A stretch of DNA of 64,000 nucleotides from Sulfitobacter indolifex. GTDB taxonomy: Bacteria > Pseudomonadota > Alphaproteobacteria > Rhodobacterales > Rhodobacteraceae. Under the pieces are notes generated by a model. That model searched no databases. It was not told the DNA's origin and saw nothing but the letters and a program-made list of their open reading frames with translations. A program made the translations under genes and the position numbers. The stretch covers positions 1,674,001 to 1,738,000 of the forward strand of contig NZ_CP084951.1 of the NCBI RefSeq assembly GCF_022788655.1, read 5' to 3'. Position 1 is the stretch's first letter; every line of letters starts with the position of its first letter. Below are positions 30,101 through 37,729 of the stretch, piece after piece.

Positions 30101-33014
30101 ATCGGTTTTCGTCAACGAGGTGACTGGCGGTGTCGGAAGTCTGACAGGTGGTGTGGCTTATCTTCAAGCGTGGATCGATTTTAACGGCAACGGCGTGTTC
30201 GACGCCTCTGAACAGATCGCATCAGATCTTCAGGATGGCAGCGCAGGCGACAAAGACAGCACGTTGAATGGCGAGATCCGATTTGACGTGGTTGTGCCCG
30301 GAACTGCCGTTCTGACCCCGACATTCGCCCGGTTCCGATGGTCAACAACCGAAGGCGTCGTTCCCGTCGCACTTGACGGAGAGGTCGAGGACTACGTGCT
30401 GTCGATATCAAACGATGTGCCTCCAGTCTCATGCGACAGTGGCTTATACCTGCTATCCGACGATCCGACGCGACTAAGCAAGCTGCGATTTACCGACACG
30501 GGTTCAGGGTATTCCATGTCATCGCAAACGGTTGGGACAGCGCCGCGCCGGGTAGAAGCCGGCTGGGGGTACAATGAGAGTGATGGCTATATTTACGGTG
30601 TTCGGGCCGGAAAAGACGAACTTTGGCGCGTGGATGGCACCGGAAACTTTGTCGAGATGCCCGAATTTCCAGGCAGCGCGGCGCAAGCCGACGATGCGGG
30701 CGATATTCTTCCCAACGGCATCATGGTGTACGAAGCTGACGATGTCACATGGCAGTTGCTGGACCTGACAGACCCGAACAACCCTCTTGATGCCGGGCAA
30801 CTTACCCTTTCACAACCTGTCACTGTGTCCGATTTCGCCGTCAATCCGTTGGATGGCTTCATCTACGGCATCAACGAAGACACGGGCAGCTTGTTTCGCG
30901 CCTTCGCGAACAACGGTCTCGCCGGTTTCACCACTTTGGTGGAGTTCGGACCCAGCGTTTTCGCTGGCATTTGGTCTGCGGTCTTCTTCGACGAAAACGG
31001 CCAGATGTTCGCTTATGAAGAGGTATCGAACTCAATATACCTAATCGACACCTCGACAGGCAATAGATTGAGACTGGCAACAGGAACAGATGAGGGTGGC
31101 TTCAGCGATGGCACGTCGTGCCGGGGCGGTACCCCTTTTGCACTGTCCGGCTTTGGCGGCAATATCTACGTTGACCAAGACGCTTCGGACATAAAAGACG
31201 GGTCGGAAGTAAATTTGGGTGGGGGCATTCGGGTTGATCTGTACTCTGACAATGCGACGCCAAATGATCTGAGTGACGATAGTTTCATCAGCACTGTCGA
31301 TACGGATCCGGATGGCACTTATGCTTTCGTTGGTTTGCCGGCTGGCGCCACTTACCGATTAGAGGTGGATGTGAACGACGCAGACCTCCCCCCCGGCGCG
31401 CAAATCGGAACGTCAAACCCCCTTGTTGGTGTCAAAGCAGATTCTGGTGCGTTTACAGTGTCATACGATTTCGGGTTCGACCCGCAATTTTCTGACCTAT
31501 CGATCACCAAACAAGCGTTCCGGGCGGGGACCACCTCTCCCGTCACAACCGCGGTCGAAGGCGATATCATTGATTGGATGATCAGCGTGACAAATGACGG
31601 GCCCGGCTCACCTTCTGGGGTCAAGGTCATCGAAAGCATTCCAGCGGGTTTTGCCTATATCAGCGACACTGCCCCCCCGACCGGAGATTATTTTGATCCA
31701 AGCACAGGCCTTTGGTTCGTCGATGAAATTTTGTCGGGCGCGACTGAAACCCTCACCATACGGGTACGTGTAACATCGGGTGGCAACTACACAAACGTCG
31801 TCGAGATTGTGAGCAGCTCCCTTCCGGATCTCGACAGTGATCCAAATGTTGGGCTGGCGCAGGACGATCTGCGGGACGGCATCGCCGATGATGACGAAGC
31901 CAGCGTCACGATCACGCTTGCCACTACGGGGGGGCAGATCTCTGGCCGGTTAATTCAAGATGATGGCCGCGGCGGCGTTGCGCATGATGGGTTGGCAACT
32001 GGAAATGAGGTTGGGACCAATGCAGGTAGCATTCTTCTGCTGGACGATAGCGGCGCGCTTTTGGCCAATCCGCAGATCGGTGCCGACGGACAATGGGCCT
32101 ATCGGCTCGCGCCGGATTACACCGGTACTCTGACCGTTTCCACGGTGCCGCCAGAGGGTTGGCGGACAATTTCCGAGACGCCGGGCACATTGCCAAGTCT
32201 GGTCAACAGCGACCCACATGACGGTTCGTTCAGCTTTACTCCCGCTCCGGATACGGATTACAGCGGGCTCATATTGGGTATCGTTCCACTTCCAACCCTA
32301 AGCGAGGATCGGGATGCACGCATCGGTGCTGGCCAAATCACGCTACTTCCCCATCTTTATCGGGCGAGTTCAACCGGAACTGTCACCTTCACTGTTGAGA
32401 ATATTTCTGAACCAGCGGTCGGCGCATTCTCAATTGCACTCTTTTTGGACAACGATTGCGACGGCGCACCCGACACACCGCTCACCGTCCCTATTTCTGT
32501 TCAAGCAGGCGATGAGCTCTGTCTGATTTCGAGAGTATCCGCCGGCGGTGGCCTTCCCCCGGGCAGCACTGTGACCTATCAGGTCCAAGCCGCTACTGAC
32601 TTTTCCGGGACCGCGGTTTCGCATGTTTTGACAGATACGGACCGCGTGACCGTCGAAGTCGGGGGCAGTCAGCTCGTCTTAGTGAAAACTGTTCAGAACG
32701 AAACTCAAGGCACGGACGAAGGGTACTCAAATCAAGCGTCGCCTGGCGATGTACTTATCTATCGCATCACCCTCGTGAACCCAAGTCAGAGGAATGCATC
32801 CGCCATCACCATCCATGACCGAACGCCACCCTATACACAGTTGGCAGAGGCGATAACCACGCCCCAGATTGTAAGCCCCTCGCTGGTCTGCGACGTGGCG
32901 GACCCCACTGCAAACGTTCCAGGGTATATGGGGCCCCTAAGGTGGGATTGCAGCGGAACGCACGGCGCAGGTGCCGAAGGAAGCGTGCGGTTCAAGGTGC
33001 AGGTTACCCCGTGA
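27168..33014 (+). CDS. Giant modular surface/secreted protein with GEVED, SdrD-B-like and DUF11-like domains
   Basis: The 1,948-residue protein has a hydrophobic N-terminus (about residues 13-33) that may act as an export signal. Domains by eye: a first DUF11-like repeat (about 417-553), two GEVED domains (about 764-904 and 905-1080, each ending in a DGEVEDY-type motif), a region that may be a beta-propeller-like fold (about 1088-1320, with repeated YGV/YGI units), an SdrD-B-like segment (about 1325-1437), a DUF11-like domain (about 1443-1584), another SdrD-B-like segment (about 1588-1705) and a final DUF11-like part. Many Asp-rich loops suggest calcium binding. No C-terminal sorting signal or membrane anchor is visible. 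It stands alone and looks less GC-rich than its neighbours. Probable adhesin or matrix protein. Confidence 0.8.
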   Translation: MDLARFFYNSYKAVLGAFFWLCFSTMVLSHGAWLGGGGISLTDASRQQIADNVAAGLAPLSAGDTVTVIADFPVIAEGTLDGPGGYATLYVPAGTEVTSTYITDATGAPLDARPARASTGSGVSKGWGPKGQQTFDISPNGWSPSDTAQCQAAGFSIADCNAGLAYIYGDTGIFYSTRSDTQLFASGSDIATLENGYLVNPTNGSPWPSVGGMGTARVHNKWDAVQINAFGSGGTIDPNGFSTQEETSITGGRGATPFRAGSPVAGPESGSDWDRYGTTGPWNRISYPGSCEANDPLLAGPDGPATGDGSVFPETLDPGVNSFEVCTETTSGFNLNTSSATTLPSDTNAVRYAFGGIAQGETYFAVMEVKITDIENVGYFNAEGHGGDSAEGAAAGNDNPWRYWVAGTSAVSPPGPDDLFVSIAISAVNGTPYSGGDIPQGATLTYRISYVNTSLSPMTNVQTTVTLPPEISGTANFQVISGEDIRPATAPTNGTFSLLSLPDLNGLGSGAIEFDAYISTTAGGNITADAANSNDEGGADTDSVSVNVTAVPTETLPVCSGTRFSVVDWTSDSPTALGATATFSRYGISGTVTATANADAGVFRPAEIGTAQVVYSTGTVGVLTQQYATLDVNFDSPMSSVLLNVTSLDLDESVTIYGERNGIRVQPAVVNGSLSAPMLRLANVDGSVLAERDSTFSNAAFPENFAVEVGFGAPIDRIVIDHGTRKNNSANFADSLQLTDIQACADFTDAPSIYGDALHTMGQEPRVYLGDAVTSDAGPGNAGDASSDDDDGVDIPLLVQGFPATIEARVQGDGGFLTAWIDYDGNDVMALATAEEIARDLQDDGTGGDAVAGDGIIQFEAIVPGDAVLDQTFARFRWSTAPVVGVADISLDGEVEDYPINIGAAPLVDRGDAPASYGDPLHIIAETGIAGTYLGALSPDPEAASQASPDASGDDLDGNDDEDGVTLPQLYAGGTTEISVFVNEVTGGVGSLTGGVAYLQAWIDFNGNGVFDASEQIASDLQDGSAGDKDSTLNGEIRFDVVVPGTAVLTPTFARFRWSTTEGVVPVALDGEVEDYVLSISNDVPPVSCDSGLYLLSDDPTRLSKLRFTDTGSGYSMSSQTVGTAPRRVEAGWGYNESDGYIYGVRAGKDELWRVDGTGNFVEMPEFPGSAAQADDAGDILPNGIMVYEADDVTWQLLDLTDPNNPLDAGQLTLSQPVTVSDFAVNPLDGFIYGINEDTGSLFRAFANNGLAGFTTLVEFGPSVFAGIWSAVFFDENGQMFAYEEVSNSIYLIDTSTGNRLRLATGTDEGGFSDGTSCRGGTPFALSGFGGNIYVDQDASDIKDGSEVNLGGGIRVDLYSDNATPNDLSDDSFISTVDTDPDGTYAFVGLPAGATYRLEVDVNDADLPPGAQIGTSNPLVGVKADSGAFTVSYDFGFDPQFSDLSITKQAFRAGTTSPVTTAVEGDIIDWMISVTNDGPGSPSGVKVIESIPAGFAYISDTAPPTGDYFDPSTGLWFVDEILSGATETLTIRVRVTSGGNYTNVVEIVSSSLPDLDSDPNVGLAQDDLRDGIADDDEASVTITLATTGGQISGRLIQDDGRGGVAHDGLATGNEVGTNAGSILLLDDSGALLANPQIGADGQWAYRLAPDYTGTLTVSTVPPEGWRTISETPGTLPSLVNSDPHDGSFSFTPAPDTDYSGLILGIVPLPTLSEDRDARIGAGQITLLPHLYRASSTGTVTFTVENISEPAVGAFSIALFLDNDCDGAPDTPLTVPISVQAGDELCLISRVSAGGGLPPGSTVTYQVQAATDFSGTAVSHVLTDTDRVTVEVGGSQLVLVKTVQNETQGTDEGYSNQASPGDVLIYRITLVNPSQRNASAITIHDRTPPYTQLAEAITTPQIVSPSLVCDVADPTANVPGYMGPLRWDCSGTHGAGAEGSVRFKVQVTP

Positions 33015-33360
33015 ACGAGACTTTTAAAGGAGCAGGTCAGGAAGCTCATGGAATGGGTTGAGAAACACAACGTGCGGCTCGAATACATTCAACCCGGTAG
33101 GCCCCGGCAGAATGTCTACGCCGAACCTTACAGCCGCACCGTTCGCCCCTCTCATCGAAACTTCGTTTCGACTGCCGGGCAGTGGGACGAATGGTTGGGC
33201 CAATATATTCTTGAAGCCATTGAGGAGGCACAAGACCAAGCAACGGAATGGCTCTGGACTTACAACAACGAGCGGCCCAACATGGGTATCGGCGGCATGA
33301 CACTCACAACGAAGCTGAATACAGCAGCGTGAATTCTACGGCTGGACCCCCTCAAAAATG
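33015..33360 (+). pseudogene. IS3-family transposase remnant (integrase C-terminus)
   Basis: The readable part (33024-33332) contains EKHNVRLEYIQPGRPRQN, then YSRTVR, and after an odd insert LGQYILEAIEEAQ and TEWLWTYNNERPNMGIGG, the end of an IS3-type orfB transposase. The catalytic Glu survives (NVYAEPYS) but the two Asp are gone with the N-terminal part. About 14 residues near VRPSHRNF-GQWDEW do not fit the family. A CCCCC/GGGGG pair at 33347-33364 may be the insertion-sequence end. The remnant begins right after the giant gene stop. Confidence 0.75.
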
Positions 33361-33371
33361 GGGGAATTGCC

Positions 33372-33392
33372 AAGGTCCGCAATGCGGACCTT
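33372..33392 (+). terminator. Perfect hairpin after the IS3 remnant
   Basis: AAGGTCCGC, loop AAT, GCGGACCTT: a 9-bp perfect stem. It could be a terminator or an intergenic repeat of the kind scattered in these genomes. Confidence 0.4.
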
Positions 33393-33481
33393 TCAGGCCT
33401 TCGCTGCAAGGGCGCCAATGTCCGGTTCAGCGCACCGTTCAACAAGCGGTGGATATTGAGAGGGTGTGCTATACGCCCTCT

Positions 33482-33940
33482 CTATGGCATCCGCTTACGG
33501 AATGACGAAACCGCTTTTTCATATGCTGCGTTAATCAATGGCCTGATCTCGCCCAGTGTTTCCGGTGTGGGGTTGAGCACCGCAACCCAGCCCATCCAGC
33601 CATAAACCGGATGGGGGGTCAGCTCATTCAGCTGAGCAAAGTCCCAAGGGCCATCTACAATGCCGCCCTTGCCGGGGCGCCGCGGCGGCGGACCGAACCT
33701 TTCCATAAAAAGCGTCTTACTCGTGCCGGCATTGAGACGAAACACGCCGTCCCGGTCCAGCTTCGAGGCACTGTCGTTTGCGCCATCCTTTTCCTTTATC
33801 GTCGCGAAATAGACACCGCGCGGCAATACGTGGCCCGGATTGTAGAAAAGGGATGTTTCACCCCAAGCGTCTACGGCGATGGTTCCCTCGTATCGGGTCA
33901 CAAGGTCATTCAGAATTTCGGCGGGGGTTAGTTCGTTCAT
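33482..33940 (-). CDS. DUF6194-like protein
   Basis: The 152-residue protein (MNELTPAEILNDL start, then FYNPGHVLPRGVYFATIKEKDG and HPVYGWMGWVAVLNPTPETL) resembles the DUF6194 family of unknown function. ATG 33940 is chosen over the GTG nine bases upstream. It lies directly behind the truncated WYL regulator, with which it overlaps by 35 nt, so the two were probably one unit before truncation. A 7-bp GAGAGGG hairpin at 33458-33482 overlaps its stop and may terminate it. Confidence 0.6.
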   Translation of the reverse strand: MNELTPAEILNDLVTRYEGTIAVDAWGETSLFYNPGHVLPRGVYFATIKEKDGANDSASKLDRDGVFRLNAGTSKTLFMERFGPPPRRPGKGGIVDGPWDFAQLNELTPHPVYGWMGWVAVLNPTPETLGEIRPLINAAYEKAVSSFRKRMP

Positions 33941-34154
33941 TTTTATCACTCAAACTTTCGGGATAGTCTTTCAAGGGTCTCCCAATGTCCGGTTTGAACC
34001 CACGTTCGGTAAGATGCGCGCTTGATATCAAGTCCAGCCGGAAGACACGAAAATCTTCGCGGGTTTCACACCATCCCGTCAGAGTGAGCGTCTGATCCCA
34101 TGCTTCTATTTCCAAAGGGCGAATGACCCGACGGGAACAGTTTGCTGATAACAA
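33906..34154 (-). pseudogene. Truncated YafY-type WYL-domain regulator (C-terminal fragment)
   Basis: The fragment keeps RVIRPLEIEAWDQTLTLTGW and CETREDFRVFRLDLI, typical of the C-terminal part of WYL-domain transcription regulators. The helix-turn-helix and most of the WYL domain are missing; the homology breaks off near 34140, where recombinase-like sequence begins on the other strand. It can no longer act as a DNA-binding regulator. Confidence 0.7.
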
Positions 34155-34156
34155 GC

Positions 34157-34266
34157 AACCTGCGGGCAGTCCAACTGTTGTTGGGCCATACCAAGATGAA
34201 CAGCACTTTCAGATACCTCGGCGTCGAGCTTGACCGCTGGCTATCGCTAAAGCCATCGAAATCTGA
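34157..34266 (+). pseudogene. Tyrosine recombinase remnant (C-terminus, frameshifted)
   Basis: Read from 34157, the plus strand gives NLRAVQLLLGHTKMNSTFRY followed by LGVELD, the end of a site-specific tyrosine recombinase with the conserved GHT box and the nucleophile Tyr in RYLG. After VELD a one-base shift restores LAIAKAIEI and a TGA at 34264. No N-terminal part is present. This is a scrap left by a mobile element. Confidence 0.7.
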
Positions 34267-34458
34267 AGGCGGGGGCCGTCTTCACGGTCGGCCCGCGGCT
34301 ACATTAGCGACTTGCTGAGCAACAGGATGCAGAAAGCCGACATTCCACCGCAGTCGGCGAACGTTCTGATCCTTTGGGATCCAAAGGGCAATCTCCACTT
34401 GTTTGCCGTACCTTCAAACGCTGAACACACCATTCCTTCTTGTCGCGTCCAGTGCGGA

Positions 34459-34896
34459 TCAATCTGCTTCGCCCACAGTCCCATCCGACAGCACCGTGAG
34501 GAGAGGACACTCTGGCGTGTCCGATCCGCTGCACTTCGCAATCGTTTCCGCCAAGATGGTCTCGATGTTCTGAAGATCCCTTATCTTCGCCCGTACGACG
34601 TCGAGATGATGCCGCCCGCGCTTCTCAACTTCTGCACAAGTATGGCTGCCGCGATCAACCATGCTAAGCAGCCCTTTGATTTCCTCCATCGCAAAGCCCA
34701 GTTCACGCGCCCGCATGATGAAGCCAAGCCGCTCAACATGTGCCGCCCCATAGCGGCGGTGTCCGGCGGGGCTGCGCGGTGGGTCGGGCATCAGGCCGAC
34801 GCCTTCATAATAGCGGATGGTCTCAAGGTTGCAGCCAGTCAGGCGCGCAAGGTCAGAGCGTTTAAGGTCACTCGCAACACCGTGATCAACAGACAT
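34459..34896 (-). CDS. merR: Mercury-responsive MerR-type regulator
   Basis: The 145-residue protein has the MerR helix-turn-helix (LARLTGCNLETIRYYEGVGL) and the dimerisation helix. C87, C122 and C130 match the spacing of the three Hg(II)-binding cysteines of classical MerR (82, 117, 126). It probably represses and, with Hg(II), activates the divergent mer operon and controls itself. ATG 34896 fits the family; the longer frame to 35007 would cover the mer promoter. Confidence 0.88.
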   Translation of the reverse strand: MSVDHGVASDLKRSDLARLTGCNLETIRYYEGVGLMPDPPRSPAGHRRYGAAHVERLGFIMRARELGFAMEEIKGLLSMVDRGSHTCAEVEKRGRHHLDVVRAKIRDLQNIETILAETIAKCSGSDTPECPLLTVLSDGTVGEAD

Positions 34897-34907
34897 GCGT
34901 TTTCTCC

Positions 34908-34938
34908 TTGATCCTGTAGTTGCTACAGACCCTATCTT
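34908..34938 (+). promoter_or_regulatory. mer promoter with MerR operator
   Basis: A -35 box TTGATC (34908-34913) and a -10 box TATCTT (34933-34938) are separated by 19 bp, the over-long spacing that MerR proteins correct by DNA distortion. The spacer holds the dyad CTGTAG-TTG-CTACAG (34914-34928). It lies between merR and merT. Confidence 0.85.
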
Positions 34939-34971
34939 GCAAGTCATCACAGGGCAACAAAGAGCAAAGCG

Positions 34972-35361
34972 ATGACAGATCACACCACCGCGACCACCAA
35001 CCAGCACGAGGACCGATCCGGTTGGCTCGCCACCGGCGCTGGCGTGATTGGCGCGCTCGCCATGACCTCCTGCTGCATCCTACCGCTTGTTCTGGTCAGT
35101 CTGGGTGTGACCGGGGTCTTCATTGGTCAGCTCACCGCCCTTTATGCCTACAAGTGGGTGACTTTGAGCTTCGCGGCAGCGGCGCTCGCCTATGGGTTCT
35201 GGAAAGCTTACCGCCCGGTCCCTACTGACGCCTGCGCGGACGGCACCTGTGCGCGCCCGATTGATCGCGGGCTGATGCGCGGGCTGCTCTGGGGCGCTTT
35301 GCTTGTTGTGCTTCTCGCCCTGGCCTTTCCGGCCATCTCGCCGTTCCTTTTGACATTCTGA
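34972..35361 (+). CDS. merT: Mercuric ion transporter MerT
   Basis: The 129-residue inner-membrane protein has three hydrophobic segments and the vicinal cysteine pair C34-C35 in helix 1 (MTSCCILP), plus a second pair C88 and C93 in the cytoplasmic loop (ACADGTCARP). These pass Hg(II) from MerP to MerA. It is the first gene after the mer promoter. Confidence 0.9.
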   Translation: MTDHTTATTNQHEDRSGWLATGAGVIGALAMTSCCILPLVLVSLGVTGVFIGQLTALYAYKWVTLSFAAAALAYGFWKAYRPVPTDACADGTCARPIDRGLMRGLLWGALLVVLLALAFPAISPFLLTF

Positions 35362-35375
35362 CCATGAGGTCTCCC

Positions 35376-35672
35376 ATGAAACTTCTTATCTCTACCACTG
35401 CGCTTATCTTTTCAGCCGGCGCAGCAATGGCCGCAGAGGCGACCACAAGCGTGGCTGTAGACGGGCTCACCTGTCCTTCGTGTGGCTACATTGTTGCCAC
35501 CGCAATGAAGCGCGTTGAAAGCGTCGAAATCCTTGAGTTCACCGAAGGTGATGCCGAAAACGGCCTTTATGTCCTGCGCTACGATGATGCGCTCACCGAT
35601 CCGGAGGCCATCGTCGCTGCCGTGACTGGCGTTGGCTATGGCGCGTCCTTGGCCGCGGAGAGCGGATCGTGA
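35376..35672 (+). CDS. merP: Periplasmic mercury-binding protein MerP
   Basis: The 98-residue protein has a signal peptide (about 20 residues, ending AMAAEA) and one heavy-metal-associated domain with GLTCPSC (C33 and C36). MerP scavenges Hg(II) in the periplasm. ATG 35376 has AGGT close upstream; ATG 35364 would lengthen the signal peptide by four residues. Confidence 0.9.
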   Translation: MKLLISTTALIFSAGAAMAAEATTSVAVDGLTCPSCGYIVATAMKRVESVEILEFTEGDAENGLYVLRYDDALTDPEAIVAAVTGVGYGASLAAESGS

Positions 35673-35905
35673 AGGAGGCAAAGGCAGCCAACAACCAGAG
35701 CCGTCTGCTCAAGGTTGGTCTTATCGGCACGGTCATTGTCGCCCTTTGCTGTTTCACGCCTGTGCTGGTCATTTTGTTCGGCGTGGTCGGACTGTCGGCG
35801 TTGCTGGGCTGGCTCGACTACGTGCTGCTGCCTGCACTCGCCGTCTTTATCGGCATCACAATTTACGCGCTCTGGAAGCGCCGCAATTCGGAGAACCCCA
35901 CATGA
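35669..35905 (+). CDS. merF: Mercury transporter MerF
   Basis: The 78-residue protein has two membrane helices and the vicinal pair C27-C28 in CCFTPVLV, the MerF signature. As far as I recall, classical MerF has a second Cys pair near its C-terminus; none is present here. The GTG start overlaps the merP stop by 4 nt, and the stop overlaps merA by 4 nt. Confidence 0.85.
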   Translation: MKEAKAANNQSRLLKVGLIGTVIVALCCFTPVLVILFGVVGLSALLGWLDYVLLPALAVFIGITIYALWKRRNSENPT

Positions 35906-37317
35906 AAGATATCAATTCACCCCAAAGCGGCCCCTATGATCTCGCCGTGATTGGAGCCGGCTCCGCTGGCTTTTCCGCCGCGATCACCGCCGCCGAGGCT
36001 GGTGCCCGCGTGGCACTGATTGGCGCAGGCACTATTGGCGGCACCTGCGTTAACGTGGGCTGCGTGCCGTCCAAAGCGTTGATCCGCGCGGTCGAGAGCC
36101 TGCATCACGCGCGTGCGGCGGGTCGATTTGAGGGGATTGAGGCCGAGGCCCGCGTGACCGACTGGGCGGCTACAGTTGCGCAGAAACAGGCGCTGGTCGA
36201 AGAGTTGCGCAGGGCGAAATACGCGGATGTGCTGCCCCGGCATGAGAATGTCGATTACGTCGAAGGCCGGGCGACATTCGATGATGAAGGCAATTTGACG
36301 GTCGATGGCGGCCTCTTCCCCGCGGCAAAGACCATCATTGCCACCGGCTCCCGCCCGCATGTGCCGGCGATCTCGGGGATTGAGGCCGTTGACACGCTCG
36401 ACAGCACGTCAGCGCTGGAATTGTCTGCTCTGCCCGCCTCCATGCTGGTTCTCGGCGCGGGCTATATCGGCGTGGAACTGGCGCAGCTTTTCGCGCGGGC
36501 CGGTGTTGCCGTGACGCTGGTTAGCCGTCGTGGTGTGCTTCCCGAAGCGGAGCCTGAGGTTTCGGCGGCGCTTGAGGGCTACTTGGCCGACGAGGGCATC
36601 CGACTGGTGCGTGCAAAAGGCTATGATCGCATCTCGAAACGAGACGCCACCATCGCATTGCATCACTCGGATGGCCAAGTGCTGACAGCAGAACGGCTCG
36701 TGCTCGCAACGGGCCGCGCGCCAAACAGTGACGGGCTGAACCTCGCGGCTGCCGGGATTACGGTAGATGCGCGCGGAGGCATCTCGACTGACAAACAGAT
36801 GCGCACCACGAACCCCAACATCTGGGCGGCAGGTGATGTTACTGGCCGCGATCAGTTCGTCTATATGGCCGCCTATGGGGCTAAGATCGCCGCCCGGAAT
36901 GCCGTGGCGGATGAGACACGCACCTACGACAACGCGACCATGCCTTGGGTCGTCTTCTCTGATCCGCAGGTGGCCGGTGTCGGGCTGAGTGAAGCGCAAG
37001 CCCGTGACGCTGGACATGAGGTCGTGACCTCCGTCCTACCCCTTGATGCCGTGCCGCGTGCGCTGGCGGCCCGCGATACGCGCGGGTTAATCAAGCTGGT
37101 GGCCGAAGCCGGCAGCAAACGGCTGCTGGGCGCGCAGATCATCGCACCGGAGGGTGCCGACAGCATCCAGACCGCGGCCATGGCGCTGAAAGCCGGGCTG
37201 ACCTACGAAGACCTTGGCGACACGATCATGCCCTATCTGACCACGGTCGAAGCGCTGAAACTTGCGGCCCAGACTTTCGAGAAGGACGTAGCCGCCCTGT
37301 CCTGCTGCGCAGGGTGA
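35902..37317 (+). CDS. merA: Mercuric reductase
   Basis: The 471-residue flavin disulfide reductase reduces Hg(II) to Hg(0) with NADPH. It has the FAD site VIGAGSAGFSAA, the redox pair C49/C54 (GTCVNVGC), the NADPH site LGAGYIGVELA and the C-terminal vicinal pair C468-C469 (SCCAG) that is diagnostic of MerA. It lacks the N-terminal heavy-metal domain found in longer MerA proteins. Confidence 0.95.
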   Translation: MKDINSPQSGPYDLAVIGAGSAGFSAAITAAEAGARVALIGAGTIGGTCVNVGCVPSKALIRAVESLHHARAAGRFEGIEAEARVTDWAATVAQKQALVEELRRAKYADVLPRHENVDYVEGRATFDDEGNLTVDGGLFPAAKTIIATGSRPHVPAISGIEAVDTLDSTSALELSALPASMLVLGAGYIGVELAQLFARAGVAVTLVSRRGVLPEAEPEVSAALEGYLADEGIRLVRAKGYDRISKRDATIALHHSDGQVLTAERLVLATGRAPNSDGLNLAAAGITVDARGGISTDKQMRTTNPNIWAAGDVTGRDQFVYMAAYGAKIAARNAVADETRTYDNATMPWVVFSDPQVAGVGLSEAQARDAGHEVVTSVLPLDAVPRALAARDTRGLIKLVAEAGSKRLLGAQIIAPEGADSIQTAAMALKAGLTYEDLGDTIMPYLTTVEALKLAAQTFEKDVAALSCCAG

Positions 37318-37321
37318 AGAC

Positions 37322-37684
37322 ATGGCAGATCACTCTAACCACGATTGGCTGGGCACCCGGCGCGGCAGCCTGCTCGCATGGTGGTTCCCTATCGGCGCGA
37401 TGCTTCTGGCGATTCCGCTTGCCGATGGCCCAAAAACCGCGATCTGGGTCGCCGCACTGGTTTGGATGGGCATCGCCTGTCTGCGCAATGACCGGCGCTG
37501 TGGCCGCGTGCATTGCCGCTACACAGGATCGTTTCTGCTGGCGATGACACTACCGGTGCTTGCCTATGGGGCTGGCGTGTTGCCGTTGGGCGACGACGGT
37601 TGGCGTTGGCTTGGGCTCACGATCGGCTTCGGCGTGACTGGAATCTGGTGGCTTAGTGAACGAATGCTCGGCCGATATCGTTGA
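37322..37684 (+). CDS. Small membrane protein of the mer operon
   Basis: The 120-residue protein has three to four membrane helices and a Cys-rich loop CLRNDRRCGRVHC between helices 2 and 3. It begins 4 nt after merA, so it is in the operon. The cysteines could bind Hg(II) or another metal, and a transporter role is plausible, but I do not recognise the family. It is not MerC or MerE by motif. Confidence 0.7.
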   Translation: MADHSNHDWLGTRRGSLLAWWFPIGAMLLAIPLADGPKTAIWVAALVWMGIACLRNDRRCGRVHCRYTGSFLLAMTLPVLAYGAGVLPLGDDGWRWLGLTIGFGVTGIWWLSERMLGRYR

Positions 37685-37729
37685 GCCTGCAACAGACGCC
37701 TTCCGAACTCTCGACTTTAAGGAAATTTC

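Noticed and set aside
33458..33482. Strong terminator for the DUF6194-like gene
   Set aside because: Only a 7-bp stem overlapping the stop codon and no clear T run, so it is mentioned but not listed separately.
34157..34266. Prophage or active integrative element
   Set aside because: Only the recombinase C-terminus remains, with a frameshift; no phage or transfer genes are nearby.
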